In this document: piece by piece, positions 8,886-17,572 of the stretch | Layout of the letters: each line of letters starts with the position of its first letter | How positions within the stretch are numbered: the first letter of the stretch is position 1 | Assembly: GCF_018304945.1 (NCBI RefSeq) | Contig: NZ_JAGQEE010000001.1 | Location: 558,001 to 622,000 of the forward strand | Reading direction: 5' to 3' | DNA: 64,000 nucleotides | Source: Collimonas humicola | GTDB lineage: Bacteria > Pseudomonadota > Gammaproteobacteria > Burkholderiales > Burkholderiaceae_D | Made by a program: the position numbers and the translations under genes | Notes under the pieces: model-generated | Told to the model about the DNA's origin: nothing | Seen by the model: only the letters and a program-made list of their open reading frames with translations | Database searches by the model: none

Positions 8886-9808
8886 AGATCCAAAAAAACG
8901 TCCCCGAAGGTTGGCGGTCTAGGGCGCTAGCCGCTTGGCTAATTGCATCGATGGTTATCGTGTCTTGGCTACTATTTGGCGGTTACGTCAATGCAGCCAG
9001 TCCATTTAACTTATTTGAGAAGAAATCCATTATGTATAAAAATATTGTTGTTGAGGTTGGTGAATCCGGTAATGATTTCGCAAAAAAATACCAGGGAATG
9101 ATTGACGTAAACGACAGAAATCCCGGTTCTCATTTTTATAGAGTAAATTGGTCTGTCGATCCTCTTGGTACCGCAACTGTCAAAAATGGCTCCAGTACTT
9201 TTGAGATGGGGACGGTTCTCTCTATACTCGGCGATTCCGACGACACATATCCGGCCGAAGGGATATCTGATTTTTCTATCAACCTGGGACTGCCACCGAG
9301 AAATAATATTCTTCACGATGATGCTCGACTCAAATTTTATGCTTTGCTTCAGCGTATTCAGCAAGCTGGATGGAAGCGTTGGATTGCTCCTGGCATGCCA
9401 CGCCTTAATGGTGCCGATGCACTACGTTATCAAATGGGGGGAGTTGAAAACGTCGCCAGTCTGATGTCACTTGATCCTAGTTATATCCCTTCATTGGAGG
9501 TCTGGATGACGATGAAGGATATGTCCGGTTGGCAGTTTTATCTAAATAATATCTACATGAGCGTGCAGTTCACAAGAGATAGAAAAAGAATGGATCCTAA
9601 TTTACCGGGTGCCTATTTCCTCACACTCAAACTGCAGAGCAAAGAGAGTTTTCAGCGCAGCGAGTTGGCTTATGAAAATCGGCAGCGCTGGAAAGAACTG
9701 TATCCAGATGTACGTAAGCGGCAAGCTGAAAAAAGGCTGCATTCAGAGGAATATGTACGCAATTTAGGTTTTAAAGTTGATATGGAATATCGAAATCCTG
9801 ACGATTGA
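8882..9808 (+). CDS. membrane-anchored AT-rich protein; candidate immunity protein
   Basis: A 308-aa protein overlapping the preceding gene by 4 nt (ATGA). Residues about 14-37 form one hydrophobic segment (ALAAWLIASMVIVSWLLF) that is either a signal anchor or an uncleaved signal peptide, leaving about 270 residues in the periplasm. The periplasmic part contains YALLQRIQQAGWKRW and LDPSYIPSLEVWMTM segments and a charged C-terminus. Base composition is very AT-rich for this genome (many A/T runs from about 9000 to 9350). The arrangement vgrG - unknown - periplasm-facing membrane protein is typical of T6SS effector/immunity pairs whose toxin acts in the periplasm. Family and function were not recognised. 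Confidence 0.55.
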   Translation: MKIQKNVPEGWRSRALAAWLIASMVIVSWLLFGGYVNAASPFNLFEKKSIMYKNIVVEVGESGNDFAKKYQGMIDVNDRNPGSHFYRVNWSVDPLGTATVKNGSSTFEMGTVLSILGDSDDTYPAEGISDFSINLGLPPRNNILHDDARLKFYALLQRIQQAGWKRWIAPGMPRLNGADALRYQMGGVENVASLMSLDPSYIPSLEVWMTMKDMSGWQFYLNNIYMSVQFTRDRKRMDPNLPGAYFLTLKLQSKESFQRSELAYENRQRWKELYPDVRKRQAEKRLHSEEYVRNLGFKVDMEYRNPDD

Positions 9809-9996
9809 GATTAAGAAGCGGTGCTCAAGCATTAGTCTCAGATGCAGAAATATTCCCAGCAGTTAGTTAAAGTGACCAGCGTTATTGAAATAATTTTGCT
9901 TCAGACGAGAAGCTGTCTGACTTGACTAACCCTTGAAAAGACTAGGTCTAACGCGATGAAAGCACTTGAAATAAGTCGCTGTCTCGTCAAGCAGTC

Positions 9997-10521
9997 TTAG
10001 AGCTTCTTCAGCCGCTTCGCATTCGCAGTAGCTCGCGCATGAAGCGGCTGCAACCCCGTCTGCGCAATATCCGCCAGCGATGTATTGAACTGCGACACCG
10101 CTTCAGCCGAATTGAGCATGGTGTCATGTGCCAGCTTGCTTTGCCGGTGTCCCGACTGGTGCAGGGTGCTGCTGCTGGCGACCGACATCAGGTTGACGGC
10201 GCCGCTCAGCATTTGCTGGATGGCCAGGCGCGCGGCTTCCTGATGCATGCTCATCATGCGGATCGCCATGGCGTGTGCGGATTCGGTGATGGCTTCGATT
10301 TTTTCCTGGCTCATCAGGTTGAATTCCTTGCGGTCGCGCTGGCTGGGCGCAGGTCCGGCCATGGCCATGCGCGCGGTGCGGTGGCCGATCACCTGGGCCG
10401 AGGCGCTCATCATTTCTCCGGTTTGCAGCATCAGGTCGGTCCATGCATTGATGGAGGCGGCGGGGCTGCTGAGAATGTCAGGGCTGCTGGCGATAGGATT
10501 GCGGACGCGGTACGATTTCAT
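9997..10521 (-). CDS. phasin family protein
   Basis: A 174-aa helical protein of the phasin (PHA granule-associated) type: the pattern AWTDLMLQTGEMMSASAQVIGHRTARM and long amphipathic helices without charged clusters fit phasin_2-like proteins. Such proteins coat polyhydroxyalkanoate granules. The start is placed at ATG 10521 (MKSYRV), which has a strong AAGGAG site 6 nt upstream; the open frame can be stretched 10 codons further but without a ribosome site. It is a single gene on the minus strand, convergent with the AT-rich VgrG-linked genes and divergent from surE. No other PHA genes are nearby. Confidence 0.75.
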   Translation of the reverse strand: MKSYRVRNPIASSPDILSSPAASINAWTDLMLQTGEMMSASAQVIGHRTARMAMAGPAPSQRDRKEFNLMSQEKIEAITESAHAMAIRMMSMHQEAARLAIQQMLSGAVNLMSVASSSTLHQSGHRQSKLAHDTMLNSAEAVSQFNTSLADIAQTGLQPLHARATANAKRLKKL

Positions 10522-10771
10522 TGTGACTCCTTGGTGGTCTGACGACGGCAAGCGGCGATGTGCTCATCCGAGTAGTCTTGATAGCGCTAACAATACCTGT
10601 TTTATTCCCGGGTTGGGGCTTTTTTGTGGCGCTGCAACATAATTTTGCAATTGACTCGTTTTCATGCAGTAAAAGCAACTAATCCGCGAGTGAAAGTGTC
10701 TCATAAAGGCAGTTCGTTAAATTTCCCAAATCTTCATAAATCAGTAACATTGCTTCAGGTAAAATCCCAAT

Positions 10772-11509
10772 ATGAAAATTTTGATCAGTAACGACGATGG
10801 TTACTTGGCGCCGGGCATTATCGCCTTGGCGAACGCGCTGGCGCCGATTGCGGAAATCGTGGTGGTAGCCCCGGACAGCAATCGTTCCGGCTCGTCCAAC
10901 TCCTTGACTCTGGACCGTCCTTTGTCTGTCCAGCGCGCCGAAAACGGTTTCTATTTCATTAACGGCACGCCATCCGACTGCGTGCACGTGGCCTTGACCG
11001 GCTTGTTGAATTTCCGTCCCGACCTGATCGTTTCCGGCATCAACCAGGGCCAGAACATGGGTGACGATACACTGTATTCGGGCACTGTGGCGGCCGCCAC
11101 CGAGGGATATCTATTCGGTATCCCGGCGATCGCTTTTTCGCAGTTGCACAAAGGCTGGGACGAGCTTGAGGCAGCGGCCATGGTGGCGCGCGATATCGTC
11201 GAGCGGCGCTTTGACAACCTGCCGCAGCCTTATCTGCTGAATGTCAACATTCCCAACCTGCCTTACGATCAGCTCAAGCCGGCCCTGGCGACGCGGCTCG
11301 GCAAGCGGCATGAGTCGGAATCGGTGATCAAGGCGCAGGATCCGCATGGCCGCGACATTTACTGGATCGGGCCGCCGGGCGGCGCGCGCGATGCTGGCGA
11401 GGGAACCGACTTCCACGCTACCGCCAACGGCCATGTCTCGATCACGCCTTTGCAGATCGATCTGACGCACGCGACCCAGCTGGCCGCCCTGAGGAAAGAC
11501 TTGTCATGA
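10772..11509 (+). CDS. surE: 5'/3'-nucleotidase SurE
   Basis: A 245-aa SurE, the usual length. The metal-binding motif SNDDG is at residues 6-10, and the conserved [12 protein letters not shown] and [11 protein letters not shown] stretches follow. The enzyme dephosphorylates nucleoside monophosphates and is linked to stationary-phase survival. Its stop overlaps the start of pcm by 4 nt (ATGA). surE-pcm-nlpD-rpoS is an ancient stress-survival block, seen also in E. coli. The 250 nt before it are divergent with the phasin gene. Confidence 0.95.
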   Translation: MKILISNDDGYLAPGIIALANALAPIAEIVVVAPDSNRSGSSNSLTLDRPLSVQRAENGFYFINGTPSDCVHVALTGLLNFRPDLIVSGINQGQNMGDDTLYSGTVAAATEGYLFGIPAIAFSQLHKGWDELEAAAMVARDIVERRFDNLPQPYLLNVNIPNLPYDQLKPALATRLGKRHESESVIKAQDPHGRDIYWIGPPGGARDAGEGTDFHATANGHVSITPLQIDLTHATQLAALRKDLS

Positions 11510-12399
11510 CTGACAAGGCGAAGCGTTTTCCGTTGCAGCTGTCATCCGTAGTCGACAAGAAACCCAGCGCTGACCGCAGCAACCGCAGCGTTGCGACGCC
11601 GCAGACTGCAACCAAGAACGCCGCCTGGGAAAACTCCCGCAACACGCCGCGCAGCGGCGCCGTGCCGTCAGCGCAGCCGCAGAAACCGGCGCCCGCCGCC
11701 AGCAAGCCGATGGCGCGCCCGGCCGAGAGCGCCAGCCACGTCGAGCGCTCCAATTCGATGGTGTCCGACGGCGTGCGCAAAGCCATGGTGGCGCGCGTCG
11801 CCAAACAGGGCGTGACGGATGCCAAGGTGCTGGCGGCAATGGAAAGCGTGCCGCGCCATATGTTCATGGAACCTGGCTTGTCGAGCCAGGCGTATATCGA
11901 CGCCTCCCTGCCGATTGGCCATCACCAGACCATTTCGCAGCCGTATATCGTGGCGCGCATGATCGAGATCATGCGCGATAACCAGCAGGGCGGCGTCCTC
12001 AACCGGGTGCTGGAAATCGGCACCGGCTGCGGCTACCAGGCGGCGGTGCTGTCGCTGGTGGCGAAGGAAGTGTATTCGATCGAGCGCATCAAGCCTTTGC
12101 ATGAACTGGCGCGCAGCAACTTGCGTCCGCTGCGGATCGCCAACATCCGTTTGCATTACGGAGATGGTATGCTTGGGCTGCCGCAGGTGGCGCCATTCGA
12201 CGGTATCATCCTGGCTGCGGCGGGACTCGAAGTGCCGCAGGCGTTATTGGATCAAATGACGATCGGCGGCCGCCTGGTGGCTCCGGTCGGTTCCCGTCAT
12301 CAGGTACTGCAGCTCATCCAGCGAACCAGTAAATTTGATTGGACCAGCACCACACTGGAAGACTGTCATTTTGTGCCTTTGCGCGCCGGCACGGTTTGA
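11506..12399 (+). CDS. pcm: protein-L-isoaspartate O-methyltransferase with N-terminal extension
   Basis: Repairs isoaspartyl residues in aged proteins with S-adenosylmethionine. The catalytic domain starts near residue 85 ([14 protein letters not shown]) and holds the substrate segment [13 protein letters not shown] and the SAM motif [14 protein letters not shown]. The 297-aa product is longer than the ~210-aa E. coli enzyme because of an ~80-residue N-terminal stretch rich in Lys, Ser, Ala and Pro. The start at 11506 overlaps the surE stop, which supports it; an internal ATG at 11758 would give the short form. Codon use in the extension is like the rest. Confidence 0.9.
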   Translation: MTDKAKRFPLQLSSVVDKKPSADRSNRSVATPQTATKNAAWENSRNTPRSGAVPSAQPQKPAPAASKPMARPAESASHVERSNSMVSDGVRKAMVARVAKQGVTDAKVLAAMESVPRHMFMEPGLSSQAYIDASLPIGHHQTISQPYIVARMIEIMRDNQQGGVLNRVLEIGTGCGYQAAVLSLVAKEVYSIERIKPLHELARSNLRPLRIANIRLHYGDGMLGLPQVAPFDGIILAAAGLEVPQALLDQMTIGGRLVAPVGSRHQVLQLIQRTSKFDWTSTTLEDCHFVPLRAGTV

Positions 12400-12488
12400 G
12401 GATAGCTTGTGCCGCAGCCGGCGAAACATATTGACGAATAAATCGACGAACAATCAGCGACCCAGTCGCACATACTAATATCAATGTA

Positions 12489-13481
12489 ATGAGAATGAAG
12501 AAAACTCGCTTTATCGCTTTGGGAGTAATGATCGCTACGCTGGCGGCGTGCACCACTCCGCGTACCCCCGCTCCGGTAGTCGAGCGCCGCACAGGCGGCA
12601 GCGTTGCCACAGGTACAGCCGCAGCCGATGCACCGCGTGCGGTTGAAGGGCGCGGTTCTTACACCGTCAAGCAAGGTGACACCTTGTACCGGATCGCGCT
12701 GGAATTTGGTCAGAGCTATCGCGACATCGTGGCCTGGAACAAGCTGGAAAACGCCAACGACATCAAAGTCGGCCAGGTATTGCGCGTGCAGCCGCCGGAT
12801 GGCAGTTCTGGCGCCGCGGGCGGCGCCCAGGCCGTCAGCGTAGGAACCGGTTCGGGAGTCGAGGTGCGCTCGCTGGGATCGGCGCCATCGGCGGCCGCAA
12901 GCGGCGGCAGCGCCGCTAACAAGAACGGACCGCGCGGCGACAAGCGGCCGTATTCGGAAGCGGCGCTGGCAGAATTGCAAAAACCTGACGCGGCGTCCTC
13001 CAGCGATGCGCCGAAGGCAGTGGCGCCGGCAGTTGTCGCGCCTGCTGCTGCCGTCGCGGCCAGCACGCCGGCTGCTTCTACGCCAGCGTCAGCAGCAGCG
13101 GCCTCCGGCGATGAGGACAAGGTGGACTGGATGTGGCCGGCCGAAGGCAAGCAGGTAGGCGCTTTCGACCAGGGCAAAAAGGGTATCGATATTGCCGGAA
13201 AATCAGGGCAATCGGTGGTGGCGGCAGCCGGCGGCAAGGTGATGTATGCCGGCAGCGGTATCCGCGGCTATGGTAATTTGGTTATCATCAAACATACTAG
13301 CAACTTGTTGTCCGCTTACGCGCATAATAAGACCATTCTGGTGAAGGAAGGCCAGACTGTAAGCAAGGGCCAGAAAATTGCCGAGATGGGAAATTCGGAC
13401 AGCGACGTGGTCAAGTTGCATTTCGAAATTCGTCAGCAAGGCAAACCTGTGGATCCATCGAAATTCCTACCGAACCGCTAA
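12489..13481 (+). CDS. nlpD: NlpD-like lipoprotein, LysM plus degenerate M23 (LytM) domain
   Basis: A 330-aa lipoprotein with lipobox Leu-Ala-Ala-Cys (Cys about residue 20). A LysM peptidoglycan-binding domain spans about residues 57-101 (YTVKQGDTLYRIA), followed by an Ala/Ser/Pro linker and a C-terminal M23-type domain (about 220-328). The zinc ligands of active M23 peptidases are changed: KKGIDIAG has Lys in place of the first His, and KLHFEIR has Lys instead of the first His of HxH. That is the state of NlpD/EnvC proteins, which activate amidases at the division site instead of cutting peptidoglycan. Start may be 12489 or the in-frame ATG at 12495. rpoS follows 11 nt later. Confidence 0.9.
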   Translation: MRMKKTRFIALGVMIATLAACTTPRTPAPVVERRTGGSVATGTAAADAPRAVEGRGSYTVKQGDTLYRIALEFGQSYRDIVAWNKLENANDIKVGQVLRVQPPDGSSGAAGGAQAVSVGTGSGVEVRSLGSAPSAAASGGSAANKNGPRGDKRPYSEAALAELQKPDAASSSDAPKAVAPAVVAPAAAVAASTPAASTPASAAAASGDEDKVDWMWPAEGKQVGAFDQGKKGIDIAGKSGQSVVAAAGGKVMYAGSGIRGYGNLVIIKHTSNLLSAYAHNKTILVKEGQTVSKGQKIAEMGNSDSDVVKLHFEIRQQGKPVDPSKFLPNR

Positions 13482-13492
13482 ATGAGCGCTAA

Positions 13493-14524
13493 ATGAGCAA
13501 ACGCCCGGCAGATCATCAAGACGAAGAGCATGAGGTCTCATCGGAGCGGCTGGCCGATGATGGGCGCGATGACGACGATGTTGATGCTATCGCCGGCGAG
13601 CAGGATATCGACGACGAGGTAGTGGTTGACGGCGTGGTGGTGGTAGTCGACGGCGTCGAGGAGCTGAAGAAGGTCCTGGCGGCGGAACTGTCGACCGACA
13701 CCACCCAGCACTACCTGAACCAGATCGGCACCCGGCCGTTGCTGACGGTAACCGAGGAAGTGCATTTCGCCACCTTGGCCAAGCAGGGCAATTTCGACGC
13801 CCGGCAGAAGATGATCGAACACAATCTGCGGCTGGTGGTGTCGATCGCCAAGCACTATATCAACCGCGGCGTCGCCTTGCTCGACCTGATCGAAGAAGGC
13901 AATCTCGGGCTGATGCGGGCGATCGACAAGTTCGAGCCGGAACGCGGTTTCCGTTTCTCCACTTACGCCACCTGGTGGATACGTCAAAGCATCGAACGCG
14001 CCATCATGAACCAGGCGCGCACCGTGCGCTTGCCGGTGCACATGGTGCGCGAGCTGAACCAGATCCTGCGCGCCAAATATCATCTGGAAGCCCAGCATCA
14101 CGACGGCAAGGACGCCAGCGCCGAAGATATCGCCCATCTGGTGGACCGGCCAGTGGAGGATGTGCAAGACGTGCTGGCGCTGTCCGAACATGCAGCTTCG
14201 CTGGATGCGCCGCTGGACCAGGATCCGCTGGCCAGCCTGATGGATTTGCTGCCCAGCGCCACCGAAGAAAATCCCGATTCCCGCGCCGAGCAGCAAGAAA
14301 CCTCGATCCTGGTGCGGGTCTGGCTGGAAAAGCTGACCGACAAGCAGCGCAATGTGATCATGCGCAGGTTCGGTCTGGATAATGACGATCCGTCCACCCT
14401 GGAAGAGCTGGCCGCCGAAATCGGCGTGACGCGCGAACGGGTGCGGCAAATCCAGCAGGAAGCCTTGCTCAAGCTGAAACGCTTGCTGGGCGCCAAGGGT
14501 GTTGGCAAGGATTCATTCCTTTAG
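13493..14524 (+). CDS. rpoS: RNA polymerase sigma factor RpoS
   Basis: A 343-aa sigma-70 family factor for stationary phase and general stress. After an acidic N-terminal stretch rich in Asp/Glu/Val, region 1.2 ([17 protein letters not shown]), region 2 ([49 protein letters not shown]), region 3 and region 4 with its helix-turn-helix ([20 protein letters not shown]) are all present. Its position behind nlpD is diagnostic for RpoS as opposed to RpoD or RpoH. In E. coli a main rpoS promoter lies inside nlpD; the same is plausible here but not shown. Confidence 0.95.
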   Translation: MSKRPADHQDEEHEVSSERLADDGRDDDDVDAIAGEQDIDDEVVVDGVVVVVDGVEELKKVLAAELSTDTTQHYLNQIGTRPLLTVTEEVHFATLAKQGNFDARQKMIEHNLRLVVSIAKHYINRGVALLDLIEEGNLGLMRAIDKFEPERGFRFSTYATWWIRQSIERAIMNQARTVRLPVHMVRELNQILRAKYHLEAQHHDGKDASAEDIAHLVDRPVEDVQDVLALSEHAASLDAPLDQDPLASLMDLLPSATEENPDSRAEQQETSILVRVWLEKLTDKQRNVIMRRFGLDNDDPSTLEELAAEIGVTRERVRQIQQEALLKLKRLLGAKGVGKDSFL

Positions 14525-14579
14525 TCAGCCGCATCTGCAGGCATTGCGTTAAGCTGTCCTCAGCGGCCTTGCATGACGC

Positions 14580-14585
14580 TATAAT
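14580..14585 (+). promoter_or_regulatory. -10-like hexamer upstream of rlmD
   Basis: A consensus TATAAT lies 61 nt before the rlmD start in the 122-nt gap behind rpoS. No good -35 hexamer is seen 16-18 nt upstream, so promoter assignment is weak. Confidence 0.3.
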
Positions 14586-14646
14586 CTCGGCCTGATTTCA
14601 CTCCATTTTCCAGGTTGCCGCATGCGGCGGCCTGCAACTGCTTCCT

Positions 14647-15996
14647 ATGCAACAAGACATTATCGATATCAAATCCCTCGACATGGATGCGCGCGGGATC
14701 GGCCATTTGCAAAATGAAGACGGCACCCAGGGCAAGGTGATCTTTGTCGAAGGCGCCTTGCCGGGCGAGCGCGTCAGCTTCCTGTCCTATCGCAAGAAGG
14801 CCAAATGGGAAGCCGCCAGCATGACAGCCTTGCACAAGGAGTCGGTGTTGCGGGTCAAGCCGCATTGCCCCGTGTTCGGCATTTGCGGCGGCTGCGCCAT
14901 GCAGCACCTGGAGCCGTCGGCGCAGGTGGCGATCAAGCAGCGCGTGCTGGAAGATAATCTGTGGCATATCGGCAAGGTCAAAGCGGAATCCATGCTGCGG
15001 CCGATTTACGGGCCTACCTGGGGCTACCGCTACCGCGCCCGCATATCGGTGCGCAATGTGCCAAAAAAGGGCGGGGTGCTGGTCGGTTTCCATGAGCGCA
15101 AGTCATCCTTCATCACGGACATGAAGCAGTGCGAGATATTGCCGGCGAATGTATCGGCGATGCTGGTCCCTTTGCGTCATCTGATCGCTTCGCTCAGCCT
15201 GATCGACCATATTCCGCAGATCGAACTGGCGGTCGGCGAAGGGCCGCAAGGCAAGGTGACAGCGCTGGTGTTGCGCATCATGGCGGCCTTGAGCGGCGAT
15301 GATGAGATCAAGCTGAAGGCGTTCGCGGACCAGTATCAGGTCAACTGGTGGCTGCAGACCGCGGGGCCGGACAGCGCCTATCCGTTTTATCCGGCGCAAG
15401 GCGACTTGTATTACACCTTGCCGGAATTCGGCGTGCGGATGCCGTTCAAGCCTACCGATTTCACCCAGGTCAACCACCAGATCAACCGGGTCCTGGTGGC
15501 GCGCGCCTTGCGCCTGCTGGACCTGCAGCCGCAGGACCGCGTGGCCGACCTGTTTTGCGGCCTGGGGAATTTCACCTTGCCGCTGGCGACCCAGGTGCGT
15601 GAAGTGGTCGGCATCGAAGGCAGCCAGGCCCTGATCAACCGCGCCGGTGAAAATGCCGCCGTCAATCAACTTGCGGACAAGACAACGTTTTACTGCCGCA
15701 ACCTGTTTGAAGCAACCGCGCAGGATTTCATCGCCCTGGGCAAGTTCGAGCGCATGCTGATTGACCCGCCGCGCGACGGCGCCGCGGCCGTGTGCGAAGC
15801 GATCGTCGGGCTGGCCGCCATCGACAAGAGTTTCATGCCGCAGCGGATTGTCTATGTCTCTTGCAATCCGTCGACGCTGGCGCGCGATGCCGGCCTGCTG
15901 ACCGCCGGCGGCTATCGTCTGAGCCAGGCCGGGGTGGTGAACATGTTCCCGCATACCGCTCACGTGGAATCGATTGCGGTGTTCGATCTGGCTTGA
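14647..15996 (+). CDS. rlmD: 23S rRNA (uracil-5-)-methyltransferase RlmD
   Basis: A 449-aa TrmA/RumA family enzyme that methylates U1939 of 23S rRNA in E. coli. An N-terminal TRAM domain (about 1-60) is followed by the iron-sulfur cysteines in HCPVFGICGGCAMQ and a fourth Cys in MKQCEI, the SAM motif DLFCGLGNFTLPLA, and the catalytic cysteine segment VYVSCNPSTLARD. RlmD rather than TrmA or RlmC is chosen from length, the TRAM domain and the four-cysteine pattern. It ends just before a strong two-way terminator. Confidence 0.9.
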   Translation: MQQDIIDIKSLDMDARGIGHLQNEDGTQGKVIFVEGALPGERVSFLSYRKKAKWEAASMTALHKESVLRVKPHCPVFGICGGCAMQHLEPSAQVAIKQRVLEDNLWHIGKVKAESMLRPIYGPTWGYRYRARISVRNVPKKGGVLVGFHERKSSFITDMKQCEILPANVSAMLVPLRHLIASLSLIDHIPQIELAVGEGPQGKVTALVLRIMAALSGDDEIKLKAFADQYQVNWWLQTAGPDSAYPFYPAQGDLYYTLPEFGVRMPFKPTDFTQVNHQINRVLVARALRLLDLQPQDRVADLFCGLGNFTLPLATQVREVVGIEGSQALINRAGENAAVNQLADKTTFYCRNLFEATAQDFIALGKFERMLIDPPRDGAAAVCEAIVGLAAIDKSFMPQRIVYVSCNPSTLARDAGLLTAGGYRLSQAGVVNMFPHTAHVESIAVFDLA

Positions 15997-16027
15997 TTCA
16001 GCTGCCTGATGCGGCTGGACGGCCCAT

Positions 16028-16057
16028 AAAAAAACCGGCCCTCGAGCCGGTTTTTTT
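16028..16057. terminator. bidirectional intrinsic terminator
   Basis: An A-run, the arm ACCGGC, a 6-nt loop, the arm GCCGGT and a T-run form a symmetric hairpin with A and T tails on both sides. It lies between the convergent genes rlmD (+) and the Bax-inhibitor-like gene (-) and can serve both. Confidence 0.85.
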
Positions 16058-16078
16058 GTGTCTGAAGCAGGGTTTTGC

Positions 16079-16774
16079 CTAGTTGCGGTTGCCGCCGAAG
16101 ATGCCCAGCAAGGACAGTAGATTGACAAAGATGTTGTAGACATCCAGATACAGGCTCAATGTTGCGGAAATGTAATTTGTTTCGCCGCCATTGATGATGC
16201 GCTGCACGTCATACAGGATGTAGGCCGAAAAAATGGCAATCGCGATCACTGATACTGCCAGGTAAAGCGCCGGAATCTGCAGGAAAACATTGGCCAGCGA
16301 AGCCAGCAGCAGCACTACGACGCCGGCGAACAGCCATTTTCCCATGTTCGAGAAGTCGCGCTTGCTCACCGTGGCGATACTTGCCATGACGACAAATACG
16401 CTGGCGGTACCGCCGAAAGCCATCATGATCAGGGTGGCGCCGTTGGAGAAGCCGACCAGCGTGTGGCCGATCAGGCGCGACAGCATCAGGCCCATGAATA
16501 AGGTGAAGCCAAGCAGCAGCAGTACGCCCCAGCCGCTGTTCTTGGTCTTTTCAATTGCATAGAAGAAACCAAAGGCGACCGCCATGAAGACCATGAAGCC
16601 GATCAGCGGGCTGTTCCTGAAGAAGCTGAAATCCATCTGGACCCCAAGCCAGGCGCCGGCAATCGTCGGCAGCATGGACAGCGCCAACAGCCAGTACGTA
16701 TTGCGCAGCACGCGATGCTGAACGCTGAGCACTGTGCTGCCTGGTGAGTAGGTTGGTTGCAGGTTTGGGTTCAT
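16079..16774 (-). CDS. Bax inhibitor-1/YccA family membrane protein
   Basis: A 231-aa integral membrane protein with seven hydrophobic segments, the hallmark of the BI-1/YbhL/YccA (UPF0005) family; bacterial members include calcium-leak channels and the FtsH modulator YccA. The C-terminal part contains the family pattern YILYDVQRIINGG, with the aspartates thought to form the pH sensor, and ends NIFVNLLSLLGIFGG. A strong AAAGGAG site precedes ATG 16774. The gene faces rlmD across a shared terminator and is divergent from ndk. Confidence 0.9.
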   Translation of the reverse strand: MNPNLQPTYSPGSTVLSVQHRVLRNTYWLLALSMLPTIAGAWLGVQMDFSFFRNSPLIGFMVFMAVAFGFFYAIEKTKNSGWGVLLLLGFTLFMGLMLSRLIGHTLVGFSNGATLIMMAFGGTASVFVVMASIATVSKRDFSNMGKWLFAGVVVLLLASLANVFLQIPALYLAVSVIAIAIFSAYILYDVQRIINGGETNYISATLSLYLDVYNIFVNLLSLLGIFGGNRN

Positions 16775-16973
16775 TAAAGGACTCCTTTGAAAATTGCAAA
16801 AGTATTAAACTGTTGCGATCATAGCACTTGCTGACGTCGTCGTTACGTCAGACAGTAAACCGGCAAAGTGGTTCTCGGCGGGTTTCGGAGCGTCTTCCTG
16901 GTGCTTTTATCGGTTTTGCGGGGTAATCACCTTGCGTTTTGGCTAGTTTTGACGATTCTATACGGGTGTTTCG

Positions 16974-16982
16974 TGTTAAAAT
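16974..16982 (+). promoter_or_regulatory. possible extended -10 promoter for ndk
   Basis: TGTTAAAAT fits an extended -10 (TGnTAAAAT) 87 nt before the ndk start. The nearest -35-like sequence TTGACG at 16949 has a spacer of 22 nt, too long for a good match, so this is tentative. Confidence 0.25.
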
Positions 16983-17068
16983 CAAAGGTTGATTGAACTA
17001 TTGGCCAGTCACTCATTTAATGCTTTCATAAAGCACCTTAACCCTTTCTTTCTATTGGAGTTTTTCAG

Positions 17069-17479
17069 ATGGCAATTGAACGCACCCTGTCGATTATCAA
17101 ACCAGACGCAGTCGCAAAAAACGTAATCGGTCAAATCTACACCCGTTTCGAAAACGCTGGCTTGAAAATCGTTGCTGCCCGCATGACGCACCTGACACGC
17201 GCTGAAGCCGAAGGCTTCTACGCTGTGCACCGCGAGCGTCCTTTCTTCAAGGACCTAGTTGATTTCATGATCTCCGGTCCGGTAATGATCCAGGCTCTGG
17301 AAGGCGAAAACGCAGTTTTGAAGCACCGCGACCTGATGGGCGCAACCGATCCTAAGAAGGCGGAAAAAGGCACGATCCGTGCTGATTTCGCTGATTCGAT
17401 CGACGCTAACGCAGTGCACGGTTCGGACGCAGTGGAAGCCGGCAAGGTTGAAATCGCCTATTTCTTCCCAACGGTCTAA
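17069..17479 (+). CDS. ndk: nucleoside-diphosphate kinase
   Basis: A 136-aa enzyme that balances NTP and dNTP pools by phosphate transfer through a phosphohistidine. The active-site histidine is His117 in NAVHGSD, and the N-terminal [12 protein letters not shown] is the family signature. A TTGGAG ribosome site precedes the ATG. It heads the conserved run ndk-rlmN-pilW-rodZ-ispG-hisS found with minor differences in E. coli and many betaproteobacteria. Confidence 0.97.
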   Translation: MAIERTLSIIKPDAVAKNVIGQIYTRFENAGLKIVAARMTHLTRAEAEGFYAVHRERPFFKDLVDFMISGPVMIQALEGENAVLKHRDLMGATDPKKAEKGTIRADFADSIDANAVHGSDAVEAGKVEIAYFFPTV

Positions 17480-17572
17480 GCTGAACTAAAGTTGTTTTGT
17501 TGTAGCAGGGCGGACGCGGCAGGCAGAACGATGCCGCTGCCACCCTGAGTAATATAGAAAATTGGAAATGCC

